Origin: Lobulomyces angularis
Lineage: Eukaryota > Chytridiomycota > Chytridiomycetes > Lobulomycetales > Lobulomycetaceae
Length of the DNA: 59,241 bases
Assembly (NCBI GenBank): GCA_027604685.1
Contig: JADHYX010000104.1
Span: 454 to 59,694, forward strand
Reading direction: 5' to 3'
Below are positions 48,387 to 58,907 of the stretch, in pieces. Position numbers and translations under genes: made by a program. Below the pieces are notes generated by a model, which had not been told where the DNA came from, ran no database searches, and worked only from the letters and a program-made list of their open reading frames with translations. Numbering within the stretch: the stretch's first letter is position 1; each line of letters starts with the position of its first letter.

Positions 48387-51224
48387 TTAAAGAAATAAAC
48401 TAGCATTTTCATTTAGCAATTTTAAAATTAAATTAACACTTAATCCAGCTTTTTTCAAATCTTTGAAGCATTTAAATTCACCTTTGTATTTAATGTATAA
48501 TGAAAGAGAAGGTTTATTTTATTTTTTATTTTTTATATTATAGTTAATTAGAATAACCAATTTTTTTTATATTTTTTTTAATACCTTCAGTATTTCTTGT
48601 TAAAATGATTTTTTCAGCTCTAGTTTCTCCAACTCCCTTTAAGGCCTTCAAATTATGTTTTTGATATGTATTCTGATAAAATGAAAAGAAAAAAATTTTT
48701 AAGAAGTTCAGTTGGAAAAAAAAAAAATAAATAAAGAAAATACCATAATTTTTAAAAAAATTTCTTTAAACTTCAGATTTCCGTCAATATTTTGTATAAA
48801 TTCAATTTTATCAGTTAAATTAAACTCCAATAATGTACTTTCTTCATTGGAATTATTTTTTATATTTTTCTCTTCAAAGCTCAACCTTTTTTCTTCCAGA
48901 ATATTATTTTCTGGCAAAAAAAAATATTTCTGATTTTTTATGGATTCTGGTAAGGTATTGTTGATGTGATCAGAATTAAAATTTGATGAGTTTGTTTTTG
49001 AAATTGCGGAATTGATGTGAGTTAGTGTTTTAATTCTAGTATCTAGATCATTCATTAATGATTTATCTTCATTCACCAATCCTCCTTTGGCTTAAAAAAA
49101 AATAGATTTAAAAGGATTTTCTAATAAGTTAAATATTACCAATTTTGTATTCTACATAATTCAAAATAATATAATTAAAAAAAATTACAATATAATTGCA
49201 AAACATAAATTTAATTTTAGTACCTGTTAATGCCCATAAATAATCTCCTGTAAGAAAAAAATATAATCATGATAAGAAAAAATACAAAACTAATGAAACA
49301 AAAACCGTTTTTTTCATGGAAATTTGCAGCATTTAAAAAAGCTTCAGAACACTTTTGTTTCGTCTTTGGGCTAAGAAAACTTGCCCATGTATTTTCTGCT
49401 GTTAAATTTTTATCTCTAGCATTAAAAAATAAAATAATGATAAACGATGAGATCTATATATGTATTTTTTTTTATACAATTTTTCCTTCATTTCTTCCAA
49501 TTTTTTTAAGTTCAATAATTTGTCAATTTTTATTGAATACTTTTCAGTGTGCAATGAAGAACTAGAATTTTCCACAAATTTTTCTTGGATCGTTTCTGAA
49601 ACTACATAGTTTTCAGAGTATTTATAATTATTCGCAAGGTCAAGGTTATCACTAATTTTTAACTTTTTTTTTTTTAAAATTTGCGAGTGAAGAATCAGTT
49701 TTTTATTAAATTTTTTTTCTTCTTCATCTTCTTCATCATTAAGCATTTTTGACTTTTTGTATTTTTGAGGTATATTTTCTTTTAAATTGCTTGGTTCTAA
49801 TCTATTTTGTAAAGTGTTTTTATTGTTATCATATGAATTTCTTTTTAAGGTTTCTGATACTACTTCATTGGATTGAATATCGTTTCTTATGAATTTTGAT
49901 TTAGTTGCAAAATTTAGTGATCTAAATTATAAAAAATTTTATGATTGAGCAATTGTTTTCTCTCCGAAATACGATGAAAAAAAAAAAATCTTACTGATGA
50001 GTATCCTGCAAATTTTTGAAGGTTGGAGAAATACATGTAATCATTAAACCTATAGCATTTCCTCCAAGGCTGTCCTGTAAAAATCTGGTAATTTTACTAT
50101 CTCTATAGGGTATCCTTTTATAGTTCTTGTTCAGTGACTCTACAACCTGTCCCAAAACAAATAAACTTTTGTTAATGTTTTTACTTTCTTCCATTCTAGC
50201 ACCAACATTTCCAGTTCTCTTATTATCTTCAGATCCAGCTAAATCAATTATATTCAATTTACCCAACAAAATTTTATCATCTCCTTTCTTTTAAAAAAAC
50301 AAACCGTATAAAATTAAAAATTAAATGAAATAAAAAATTGGCAAGTATAATTTTATATTTACAGTTTTCGTAAAAATTTGAACTATGAAATGGGATCTGG
50401 AACTAAATTCGTTTAGCATTGTAGATCCAGTTGACCTGTGCTGTATCGCTAATTCATGGCTCTTTTCAAATTCTTTAAAGTTGTTGACCTAAGCACTTTA
50501 ATAAATGAAGCAATGTTACTTTATATTACATCAACATTAGTAAGTCCTGCAACAATAATTTTTTTTTCAAAAGTTTCTCTTAAATCTAAACCAGTATTAT
50601 TTCTCTCAGCAACTAGTAAGTCAAATATCTACATTTATTGTAAAAAAAATAAAAAAATTAATAAACAAAAAAAAAAACCATTAAAGCTTTACAATTTGGG
50701 AACTTTCAGAATGATGTGTTTTTTGATTTAATTACCTTTTCATTATAGATTTCTAAATAGGAAACTGATATATTAATGTCCAAAAGTTTTTTCTTCTCAA
50801 AAAGTAGACTCATAGTGTTGAAAATTATTCCAGGGTCGTTTTTTGTCCCCATAATAGTATGAGTTTTTCCACTGCCAGTTTGACCATCTGTAAAAAATAA
50901 AGGCAATGTTGTGAATAAGATAGAAAAATAGAAAAAAAAAAAAGATCAGTTACAAGCAAAACAAGTCGCATTAAACCCTTGTAAAATTGAATTAACGATT
51001 GGTTGAACTTGATCAAAAATTTCAGATTGAGTAGAAGATTGAGAAAAGATGTGATCAAAAGAGTAAGTTAAAGTTTCATTTAGATTTCTTGGATTCAACA
51101 AGGTCAAGTTACATTTTTGCTGGGTAAATGACAAGGCATCATTGTTTTCAGTTTCAAGATTTTCGGTAGGTTTAATTCGTAGAAAGACTTTTACTGCACT
51201 CAAGCTTGATTCTTTCTCTTCCAT
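48387..51224 (-). CDS. KIF22: kinesin-10 (KIF22/Kid-like) chromokinesin
   Basis: Motor domain at the N-terminus: [14 protein letters not shown]-loop [16 protein letters not shown], neck-distal [12 protein letters not shown], switch [22 protein letters not shown], then [33 protein letters not shown] and LMITCISPT. The switch II region and LFVLG/ALN-type block are of the KIF22 kind. The middle is low-complexity and helical. The C-terminal two exons encode a helix-hairpin-helix: [20 protein letters not shown], then [20 protein letters not shown], stopping at 48387. This DNA-binding tail is the hallmark of Kid. The protein should push chromosome arms along spindle microtubules. It is divergent from RTF2 with only 134 bp between start codons. 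Confidence 0.88.
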
Positions 51225-51358
51225 CAACGAATGATTTTTTACCTTTTTCTTAAAACCCTCTTGAAAAAGAAAAGTTTTTGGTACAAAAAATGTTCCAGTA
51301 ACACAACATTTAAAAAAAAAATTTTTTTTCGAAACATTATCAAAACTTTCAATATAAG
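51225..51358. promoter_or_regulatory. bidirectional promoter, kinesin-10 / RTF2
   Basis: The opposing start codons are 134 bp apart, so both genes must share this promoter. It is AT-rich with A- and T-runs; no clear TATA element is seen. Co-regulation of a mitotic kinesin and a replication-termination factor would be sensible but is not shown here. Confidence 0.5.
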
Positions 51359-52387
51359 ATGGGTTGTGATGGAGGTACTATTCCCAAGAGACACGAGGTA
51401 TGAATGGTTAATTTGTATTTTAGACTGCTAATATCCTTGCTGCTTCAGCTAATTAGAGTAAAAGCAAAAGAAGAGGTCAAAGATTCGTACTCACAAACAA
51501 TTACAAAGTGGTTTTATTGCCAGTTGTCTAATTCATTATTGGAAGAGCCTATTGTTTCGGATCAATTAGGAAGGTTATATAATAAAGAGTTTATTGTTCG
51601 AAAATTGTTGGAAAAGGTTGACAAAAGTGAGCTGAATGATATATATACCATAAAGCAATTGACAAATTTGAATTTAACAAAATGTTTAAATGAAAACGAT
51701 GATACTAAAGATGCAATTCAAGATGATATTAAGCAATTTAAATTTTTACCTCGATTTATGTGCCCAATTACTAGAAAAGAAATGAATGTAAATTGATTTT
51801 TATTTCTTTATAATTGTAATCTAATTTATCATTTTTGTCATAGGGAAAAAATACATTTTGTTATTTGAGTACATGTGGCTGCGTTTTTAGTGAATTAGGT
51901 AGATTAAAATTTTTTTTTGATATTTACTTATTTTTATTAGCGTTAAAGCAAGTACCATCAACACATTGCTTAAGTTGTAATAAAGAATTTACCAGTGAGG
52001 ATGTCATCCCTATAAATCCAAATAGTGAGCAGTTAGTAAAATTGGAAGATAGAAGAATTAAAATGAATGAGATATTTGATAAGGAAATAAACGAAAAGAA
52101 ATTGAAGAGAAAAATTAAAAATGAAGGGTAGGACAATTTGTTTTTTTTTTTCAAAGCACAGCAAAAAAATTTTTTTTAGGAATGGAAAAAAAAAAAAGTC
52201 CAAGAAAGAAGAGGTGAAGGAGGAGAGCAGCAAGTGCAACGTGAAAATCCCAGAGTTGAAGTTTGATAAGCAGAAGCTTGAGAAAGAGCAGAGTGCAGCA
52301 ATAAAGAGTCTCTATGAGAAGAAAGCCGGGAAAGAGAAGGGCAACTGGATCAGCAATGGCACCTTCAATCGCTATTCCGCTTATTAG
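51359..52387 (+). CDS. RTF2: RTF2-like replication termination/splicing factor
   Basis: Exon 1 (51359-51397) encodes the invariant start MGCDGGTIPKRHE; exon 2 begins at 51449. Further blocks: WFYCQLSNSLLEEPIVSDQL, GRLYNKEFIVRKLLEK, then the degenerate RING-like C2HC2 finger (RFMCPITRKEMN, CYLSTCGCVFSELALK, THCLSCNKEFTSEDVIPINP). The end is GKEKGNWISNGTFNRYSAY. RTF2 family proteins act in fork-barrier termination in fission yeast and are regulated at stalled forks in human cells; a link with splicing has also been reported in fission yeast. The last exon (52180-52387) has strikingly GC-ending codons (AAG, GAG, CAG, GGC, ATC), unlike the AT-ending codons in the preceding exons. Start is fixed by family conservation. 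Confidence 0.92.
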
Positions 52388-52487
52388 TCACCTAAAATTT
52401 TTTTGTACACTCATTGCCACAGCTTCCACAATTGCCGCCGATTTTTTCTTTAAAAACTTTAACTATCTAATTTAAATATCATTTAAA

Positions 52488-52763
52488 ATGAAACTTATTG
52501 CAGCATTTTTCCTGATACTACAATCTACACTTGCTTTCTCTCCAAATCTTATTAAAAGAGCTTCTTCAACCAGCTCCTCTTCTTCCTCATCCACAAAATC
52601 TACAACTTCTTCAACCACTTCGTGTAGTGCCGAAACACAATTCTTTACTACCACTGTTTATCTCTACTACAAAGCCGATTCAAGTGGAACTACCACTTTT
52701 GGAGAAACTAGTAGTACTACCACCAGCACTACAACCAGCACTAAATCCAGCACTGCCGATTGA
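52488..52763 (+). CDS. Ser/Thr-rich secreted protein
   Basis: Single exon of 91 residues. Signal peptide MKLIAAFFLILQSTLAFS is followed by NLIKRA, a possible dibasic processing site, and then a Ser/Thr-rich domain (poly-Ser of about nine residues at 30-38, several TSST/STTT blocks) with one cysteine and a short tyrosine patch (VYLYYKADS). The end STADstop lacks a hydrophobic GPI-attachment tail. Composition suggests an O-glycosylated mucin-like wall or secreted protein. Codons are richer in C than most genes here. The family is unknown and the sequence is low complexity, so homology searches would be of little use. Confidence 0.65.
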   Translation: MKLIAAFFLILQSTLAFSPNLIKRASSTSSSSSSSTKSTTSSTTSCSAETQFFTTTVYLYYKADSSGTTTFGETSSTTTSTTTSTKSSTAD

Positions 52764-52971
52764 TCTTTTTAGTAAATAATGCTATTTTTTTTTTTTTTAT
52801 ATCTAATGCCTATTATTAAATATTATTATTATTTTTTTTTATTTTAATAAATAAAATAAAATTAAAAAAAAAAAAAATATTTTTTCCGAAAATTTCTAAT
52901 AAAAAATTTTTTTTTGAATTTTTTTATTTTCATTTTTAAATAAATACAAAAAATTATTTTATTTTGTGTGC

Positions 52972-54176
52972 TTAATGAAATCCATATTTTTTTTTTGCAA
53001 AATAATTTGTTACACTGGGAAAAATTTTTTCCAAAAGACTAATTGCAAAATAATGCACAGGAATGAAAACTTGTTTTAACCGGAGATCAGAACTTCTAAT
53101 GATTATGTTGCAACATTTGACGGTGTCAATGCCAAATGTTTTATTATTTTCTAGATTATCTTCTGCATCCAATGCCGAATTTCTAAATTCTGTTTTAACG
53201 GTTGCTGGTAGTATAAGACAAATATTTAAACCTTAAAACAAAAATTTTTTAAAAAAAATTCAAATTTCTTAATTTTTTTTTTACCTCTGCTTTCGTATTC
53301 TATTCTTAGAGAATTAAAAAATAAATTGATGGCTGCCTTACTTGCTCCATAGATGCTTCTTGTAGGTGCAGGAATCAACTAGTTAAAAGTTAAAAAAAAA
53401 AAATTTAAACGAAATGCAATTTTTGCTGATACTCCTGCAACTGATGAAATAACAACTAAATTTCCTTTGGAAACTAATAAAGCTTTTAAAAAAATTCTTG
53501 CGGCCAAAATTGGCCCAATGGTATTTGTGTTAAAGATAGTTTGAATTAAACTGGTTTCCGTTTCTTCCTTAAATTGACTAGATGATAAAATTCCCGCGCA
53601 TAAAATCAAAGTATCAACGCCTCCCAATTTCTCATTCGCAAGATCTAGTAATCCCTTTAAGTCGGCCTCATTTGTTATATCACCTTTAAAATAATTTACA
53701 GAGCTACCTTCATAAATAAAAAAAAATCAAAATTAAAATTTAAAATAAGAAAATAATTCAGCAATAACTTTTTTTTATTTAAATATATTACTAGTTTCTA
53801 AACATTTTTTTGTTAATTCTTTTAATAAATTTTCTCTTCTGGACATTAAAATTAATTTCGCCCCTCTCTTTGCATACTGCAAACTTTTTATTTTTATAAA
53901 TATATTTTTTTTCAATTAAAAACGGAAAGATTGCAAAAAAAATAAGAAAAAAAAAAATTTAAATTATACCTTAGTTCTTTTCCAATTCCACTAGATGATC
54001 CAATTATCTATAAATTTTTGATAAAAAAATTTTTTGAATTTTTAACATTTTTTTGAATTATTATTTTGTTAACTAACAACAACTCTTTCTTTATTTTCTC
54101 TATGTAGCCAATGAGACCTTTCCTTACTCAAATATATACATGTTATAACTAATACGCAAATTATCAAGTATAACAT
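52972..54176 (-). CDS. membrane-anchored short-chain dehydrogenase/reductase
   Basis: About six exons. Exon 1 (54176 to about 54077) encodes an N-terminal membrane anchor (MLYLIICVLVITCIYLS) and runs via a GTTAGT donor into the Rossmann fold: RVVIIGSSSGIGKEL. Then KRGAKLILMSRRENLLKELT, the GDITNEADLKGLLDL strand, DTLILCAGI (an NAG-type motif with Cys), LVVISSVAGVSAKIAF and the catalytic YGASKAA; a Ser partner lies in ISSVAG. The last exon ends FAKKKYGFH. Anchor plus motif layout resembles DHRS7-type SDRs, which act on steroids, retinoids or lipids at the ER; the substrate here is unknown. The cofactor preference cannot be read with confidence. Confidence 0.85.
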
Positions 54177-54263
54177 GTGAAGGTTTTCCCCTACGTTACA
54201 CAATATAGTGGAAAATTAAAATTGTGTGAACTGGATTAGAGTTACTGTTGGTTAACGACTGCC

Positions 54264-54640
54264 ATATGTCATTTGGACAAAACTGTTAAGAGCTGATAGA
54301 GCTGAACCAGGAACTGGTACTTCTGCTGGTTCTGGTGCTTGCAGAGTTTCGGGTGGTAGAGTAGCCGCAGCAATTGGAAGATTTAAACAAACATTCATTG
54401 ATAAGGAAAATTAGACAGTTTTAAGTTTCAAAAAAATAAAGCTTTTAGTTTAATTCTCTACCTTTCAAATCTATTTGGCCTCCTTGCAATAAGACCGATG
54501 CATTCTCCAGCTGCAATATCACATCCTAAACAATTTTCCAACACTTTAGTTTCTTCGCAATCTGAAAAAGTTGCTCCAAACATCTTGGGCAAGAACATAA
54601 ATCAATAAAAATTTGTTTTATTGAATTACAATCAGAAGTA
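54264..54640 (-). CDS. possible small secreted-type gene, splicing unresolved
   Basis: Two coding-like minus-strand segments. The right one, from ATGs at about 54602 and 54587, reads MFLPKMFGATFSDCEETKVL, then ENCLGCDIAAGECIGLIARR, and ends at a GTAGAG donor near 54470. The left one reads NVCLNLPIAAATLPPETLQA, then PEPAEVPVPGSALSALNSFV and a stop near 54264. Both have normal protein composition with Cys spacing like small secreted fungal proteins. No AG acceptor lies between the donor and the start of the left segment, so I cannot join them by a GT-AG intron. They may be two exons with an atypical acceptor, two fragments, or a decaying gene. Coordinates are approximate. Confidence 0.35.
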
Positions 54641-55212
54641 TAGAATAGGAATAATTTTTTAATGAGAAATTGGAATAGATTACATCAAAATCATCGAATT
54701 ATAGTTCTAGCTTATGAAGAGAGCAAACTACGATGGATCATCTTTAACTGTTTATCTATCAATGAATATAATAAACCAATCTTCCTTTAGAGACTATTTA
54801 TGAATTTCGATGCAGATTTTTACTAGCACCTTGGAAGTTAAAAACGAAATATTCAAAAAAAGGTTATTTTAGTGTCATGCTGGTATTATAGTGAAATAAA
54901 ATTTACCGCTCCGATATTATATTGTTTTAAAAAATTCATTTAAACTTCAGAGACATACTGTGCATATACTATCATGTTGATGTAGTAAATAGTTACAAAA
55001 ATTTACTACTTTTTGTTTTGAAAGACTTGATTTGTATAACACTTATTATACAAAGCTCGTGTGTATATCAATTCCAAAATAAAATTTTGTGAAATTAAAT
55101 AAATTGCCCAACCAAATTTTTTTTTTCTGTAACAAAAAAAAAAAAAATAAAACATACTTTTTACCCAAAAAAAAATTGGAAACCCACAACGATTAAGCTA
55201 AAAAAAGAAAAT
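54641..55212. other. intergenic, upstream of JmjC gene
   Basis: AT-rich, with poly-A and poly-T runs near 55130. It should contain the promoter and possibly a missed first exon of the JmjC gene, since that gene lacks an ATG before its conserved part. I could not identify the exon. Confidence 0.4.
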
Positions 55213-56837
55213 TTGGAAGAACAAAAAAAAGAGTTTTTTGAAAATTTTATAGCAAAAAGGGAACCATGTAAGCTAGATTTTAGTGAACTTGATGAACCAT
55301 TATTTAAATTAAATGATTTAAACTTGTTAAAGGAACATGCTGGGATGGAAGAAATTATGGTTGAAAAAAAAGTAAATGGGTCGTTTGGAAGTAAAGAAAA
55401 GAGAATTAAAACTAACTTTAAAAATTTTATTGAACAATTGGGTATAATATTTTCAATTAATAAAATAAAATTAAAATAAAAAAAATTTTTTTTTAGAATC
55501 TGGAGAAACAGATCTATACCTCACAACTCAGTACTCAGAATCTTCAGATGATGTAGAGAATGATAGTAATGAAACTGTTTTGGAAGATTTTTTACAAAGA
55601 CCTTTAACAAAGTTGACGAGCTTTTTTTCAATAGAGCCTAAAATATTTTCAACGTTAATTCCACAACAGATAAATCTTTGGATGGGAAGTTCGAGTTGTG
55701 AAGGCTCTTCCAGTGGCTTACACCATGACTTTGCTGATAACTTGTACTTCCTTGTAAAAGGAACTAAAAAATTTACCATTTTTTCTCCACTGGACGCGAA
55801 AAATTTATACACTGTAGGAAAAATTAAAAAAATATTTAACAATGGTCTTATAAGTTATGCTGACGAGGAACAAAGATCCGATGGTTTAAACAAACTTTAA
55901 ATTCCAATTTTTTTTGTAATGTATATAAATATTTCAATTTTTTAAGGTGCATTTTTAAGAGACGTAGCAGAGTACAATTTAGAACATGCAAAGGAAAAGT
56001 TGGAAAGATTAATAGAAAATGGTAAAAATAAAGATGAAATAGAGGAGGCTGAGGCTGTAGTTGAAGAAGCCATGGATCAACTTTTGGAATACGGATATGA
56101 TATTGATGAGGAGGAAGAAAATGGAAGTATTGTTGACGATTTTGATGGCAGCTTTTCAGAGCATTCGTCTGATGGAGAGGCTGCACCAAACTCTTCACGA
56201 AAAAATTTTAAAAAACTTGAACAGGAATTAAACCAAGAAGTTTCAAGTGAGCCACCAAGCTTCAGTAAAATTGGTGTAGATTGCCTACGAATTTTAGAAA
56301 GTGGGGATAAGTCTTGTATTAACAAAATATATGAAATTTTTCCTTTATTAAAAAAATGTGTAAAAATTGAGTTTTATCTTGAGGAAAGCCAGGTTTTATA
56401 TTTGCCAGCAGGGTATGTTTTTGAAAAGACGAAAGAAAAAAAAAATGAAATAAAAAAATAACATCAATAATTTTTTTTAAAAATAATTTTTTTGTTTTAG
56501 TTGGTTTCATGAAGTTCAATCGTTTGGTTCCACGGTATCATCCGAAGCCTCTATACATATAGCATTTAACTACTGGCATCATCCTCCAAGTTTAAAAAAT
56601 TCTGAAAATCCTTACTTTGACAATTATTGGAAGGATAATTTTGAAAAAGTTAAAAAGAAATTGCACGAGAAGATGGAAAAAAAGATAAATGTTGAAAAAA
56701 AAAATTTAAATTTAAAAGAATCCAATTTATTGAATGTAGATAGTAAAAAAAGAAGAAAGCTAAATGATCTGAATTCAAAAAAAAACAAAATAAAAAAAAA
56801 TTTCAAAAATATCATTTGGGATGTTAAAAATATTTAA
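55213..56837 (+). CDS. JmjC/cupin-8 oxygenase with acidic insertion
   Basis: About four exons. N-terminal part: FFENFIAKREPCKLDFSELD. Jumonji fold: LTKLTSFFSIEPKIFSTLIP, then the iron-binding HxD in SGLHHDFADNLYFLVKGTKK and the second histidine in VLYLPAGWFHEVQSFGS, close to the C-terminus ASIHIAFNYWHHPP. Between them lies a long acidic, helical insertion of about 110 residues (from RDVAEYNLEHAKEKLERL to GEAAPNSSRKNF). Iron ligands H, D and H are all present, so 2-oxoglutarate-dependent oxygenase activity is plausible; the target (protein hydroxylation or demethylation) is unknown. The tail is Lys/Asn rich, possibly nuclear. The frame is open upstream without an ATG; the first in-frame ATG (55345) would cut into conserved sequence, so a short 5' exon is probably missing. 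Confidence 0.75.
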
Positions 56838-57212
56838 AAAAATATATATATACTTATGGGATATTTTTTATTATTATTTATTATATTTTATTTTTTATTT
56901 TTAAAATAATAATTTTTTTACTGCAGATTTATTGATTATCAAAAAAAATGGAAGATTAACATTTTTTAAATCCAAAAACGTAATGAAAAATAAAGATAGA
57001 TATAAAATTAAATAATTTCTACAGTATTTTATATATTTAGTAAAAAGAAAAATAAAATTCTCTATATTTTTGAAAAAGTTTATTACCAGGCAGATGAAAA
57101 AAACAGAAATAAAAATAAAATTAATATATACATAAATCAGGATGTTATCGAAGCAACTTTTTTAATAAAAATTTAAAGCAATGAGCTAATAAAAATAAAT
57201 AAATATTAGAGG

Positions 57213-57244
<32 letters not shown>

Positions 57245-57317
57245 GTTATTACATTTTTATGATAACAATCAGAGCAAAAGGAAGAAAGAAAATAATTATA
57301 TCAGAAATGGTAAGGTC
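56838..57317. other. low-complexity AT-rich intergenic region
   Basis: Very AT-rich with an A-run of about 22 bases near 57222-57244. No coding frame or structured element is seen. It lies between two converging genes. Confidence 0.5.
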
Positions 57318-57852
57318 TCAACGAACATGAAGCTGCAGAAAAATTGCGAAAGACTAAAAAAAAAACAATATAAAAATCAAAAAAAAAATTAAAAAAAATT
57401 TTACGGATATAATAAATCCAATTGAACTTATCAAGAGGGCAAAGCTAAATTTACACAAAATTAAATCTTTTTCGTTAATTAAAAAATCTTTAAAAAATTC
57501 TATCAAGAGTAAAACATCAAATAAAATTGTTGTAAAGAAGACAAAGCCACAGCTGATGAAAGAATAAAATAAAAAATAAAAATAAAAAAAAAAAAGTTAA
57601 ATTAAAATGAGGAAAAAAAAATAAATGAAATATATAAATAAAAAATTAAAAAAAAAAATTAAAATGTAAGAGATATGAGAAAGTCTTTTTTACTTACAAG
57701 AAAAAAAAGAATAAAACTTTTGTTAATTTGATTCTCCTCAAGATTCTAAAAATTTGTTTAGATTTTTGCGCAAAGCCATAGTAGAAACTGTTTAGAGATG
57801 TTAATGCAGTAAAGTAATTTAAATAGCTCCATATCCATATAAAAAAACTCAT
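57318..57852 (-). CDS. small membrane protein of unknown function
   Basis: Three exons, 57852-57698, 57552-57405 and 57353-57318, join in frame with GTAAGT and GTAAAA donors to give 112 residues. N-terminal segment MSFFIWIWSYLNYFTALTSL is amphipathic and hydrophobic. A positively charged loop follows (QKSKQIFRILRRIKLTK), then hydrophobic stretches VLFFFFFCGFVFFTTILFDV and LISSIGFIISSFAIFLQL, ending HVR. It has perhaps three or four membrane segments with a basic loop. The consistent frame over three exons, including a 36-bp last exon, argues that it is real although each exon is below usual size cut-offs. No family is recognised. Confidence 0.55.
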
Positions 57853-58907
57853 TGTTTTTTTTTTAATAAAAAAAAATTTTAGTTGTAGTTAAACTTTCTA
57901 TTTTTTCTAAAAATGAAGAAATGTATGATAAAAAAAAATAAAAATAAATTAGAGAATATAAAGAGAAAACGCAACAAAAATTAAATAAAATTTAATCTTT
58001 TTTTTTTTTTTTTAATAAAAATTAAATTTTTAAAACACAGATTTCTTTGGCAAAAAAAATTGAAATTGGAGAAAAACATGAAAAAAAAATGGGTGAAATT
58101 CTAATAATAGACAGCAACAATTTTAACAATTGAATATTAAGATGATTTTTGAAATATTATTGCATATGGTGATAAGCAGAGTAGATATATTGATTAACTT
58201 GTTGATTAAATTAAATAACTTGAGTTTAATAAAGAATTAAAATTAAATTAAACATAAGGTAAGCTTGAATTTAAACAAGGAAAATTCTTCTTGGTTGAAT
58301 ACTTAAAGGCAAGACGATGCTAGATTAAATAAACCATCAACTATATGCAAAAAGCATATCCCTTTGCTTACCTAAATTTTATTGTTGGGATGGTTGCATT
58401 TTGTTTAAGAAACTCCTTCTTCTATTTTGTTAGCTTTCAATTACTTCTTTAAACAAAATGCCGCATTAGTAAATAATTTGGATACTTAATTTATTTGCAC
58501 AGCAACTTTAAAATTAAACTTTTAAACTTGTATTTTTAAATATCAAGCGAAAAAATTTTTAATAACAAATACTAAAAAAATTTTAACAAAAAAAAAACTA
58601 AAAATTAAAAAACTGATCAATACTATTCTTATTTTGTAAGTTTCAGGTTATTTTTTTAAAAGTATTTATATAAAAAATATTTTTTGCTAAAAACTTTGAT
58701 CTCACTTTAACTATTTGCATCTATCTAAAAAAAAAAAAAAAAATAATGTAATTTTTTCGTGTTCTTTATCATCGCTTCATTAATTTTTAAATTAAATAAT
58801 TTTTTTTGTTTTCATTATTAAAAAAAAAAAAACTTCTTTAGGTAACAAAATTCTTAAAACGTCGTAATCAAAAAAGAAAATAAAAAAAGAACTGAATTAA
58901 AAAAAAA
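57853..58907. other. 1.05-kb intergenic region with inverted repeats
   Basis: Divergent spacer between the small membrane protein and the last gene. It includes a foldable stretch at 58257-58461 (listed separately) and otherwise homopolymer-rich AT sequence. No tRNA, snRNA or protein gene was identified. Confidence 0.5.
58257..58461 (+). ncRNA. candidate structured RNA or cis-element
   Basis: Nested inverted repeats. AGGTAAGC (58257-58264) pairs with GCTTACCT (58366-58373). Inside are a small hairpin at 58276-58293 and ATATGC-aaaaa-GCATAT at 58343-58359. Next comes a hairpin with 16/17-nt arms and one bulge (58396-58411 with 58445-58461). An AATTTGG that could be Sm-site-like lies at about 58475. 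It is only a candidate: such folds can arise by chance in AT-rich DNA, and I match it to no known RNA family. Strand is arbitrary. Confidence 0.2.

Noticed and set aside
52531..52779. Alternative plus-strand frame in the Ser/Thr-rich secreted gene
   Set aside because: Leu/Pro-rich reading of the same Ser/Thr codons, with no signal peptide; the overlapping frame has one.
55848..56198. Minus-strand frame of 116 codons over the JmjC gene
   Set aside because: His/Pro/Leu-rich antisense of the acidic insertion; the sense strand has clear JmjC motifs.
58360..58380. GCTTACCTAAA as the 5' end of a U1 snRNA
   Set aside because: No U1-70K or U1A loop sequences follow; the match is only seven bases.
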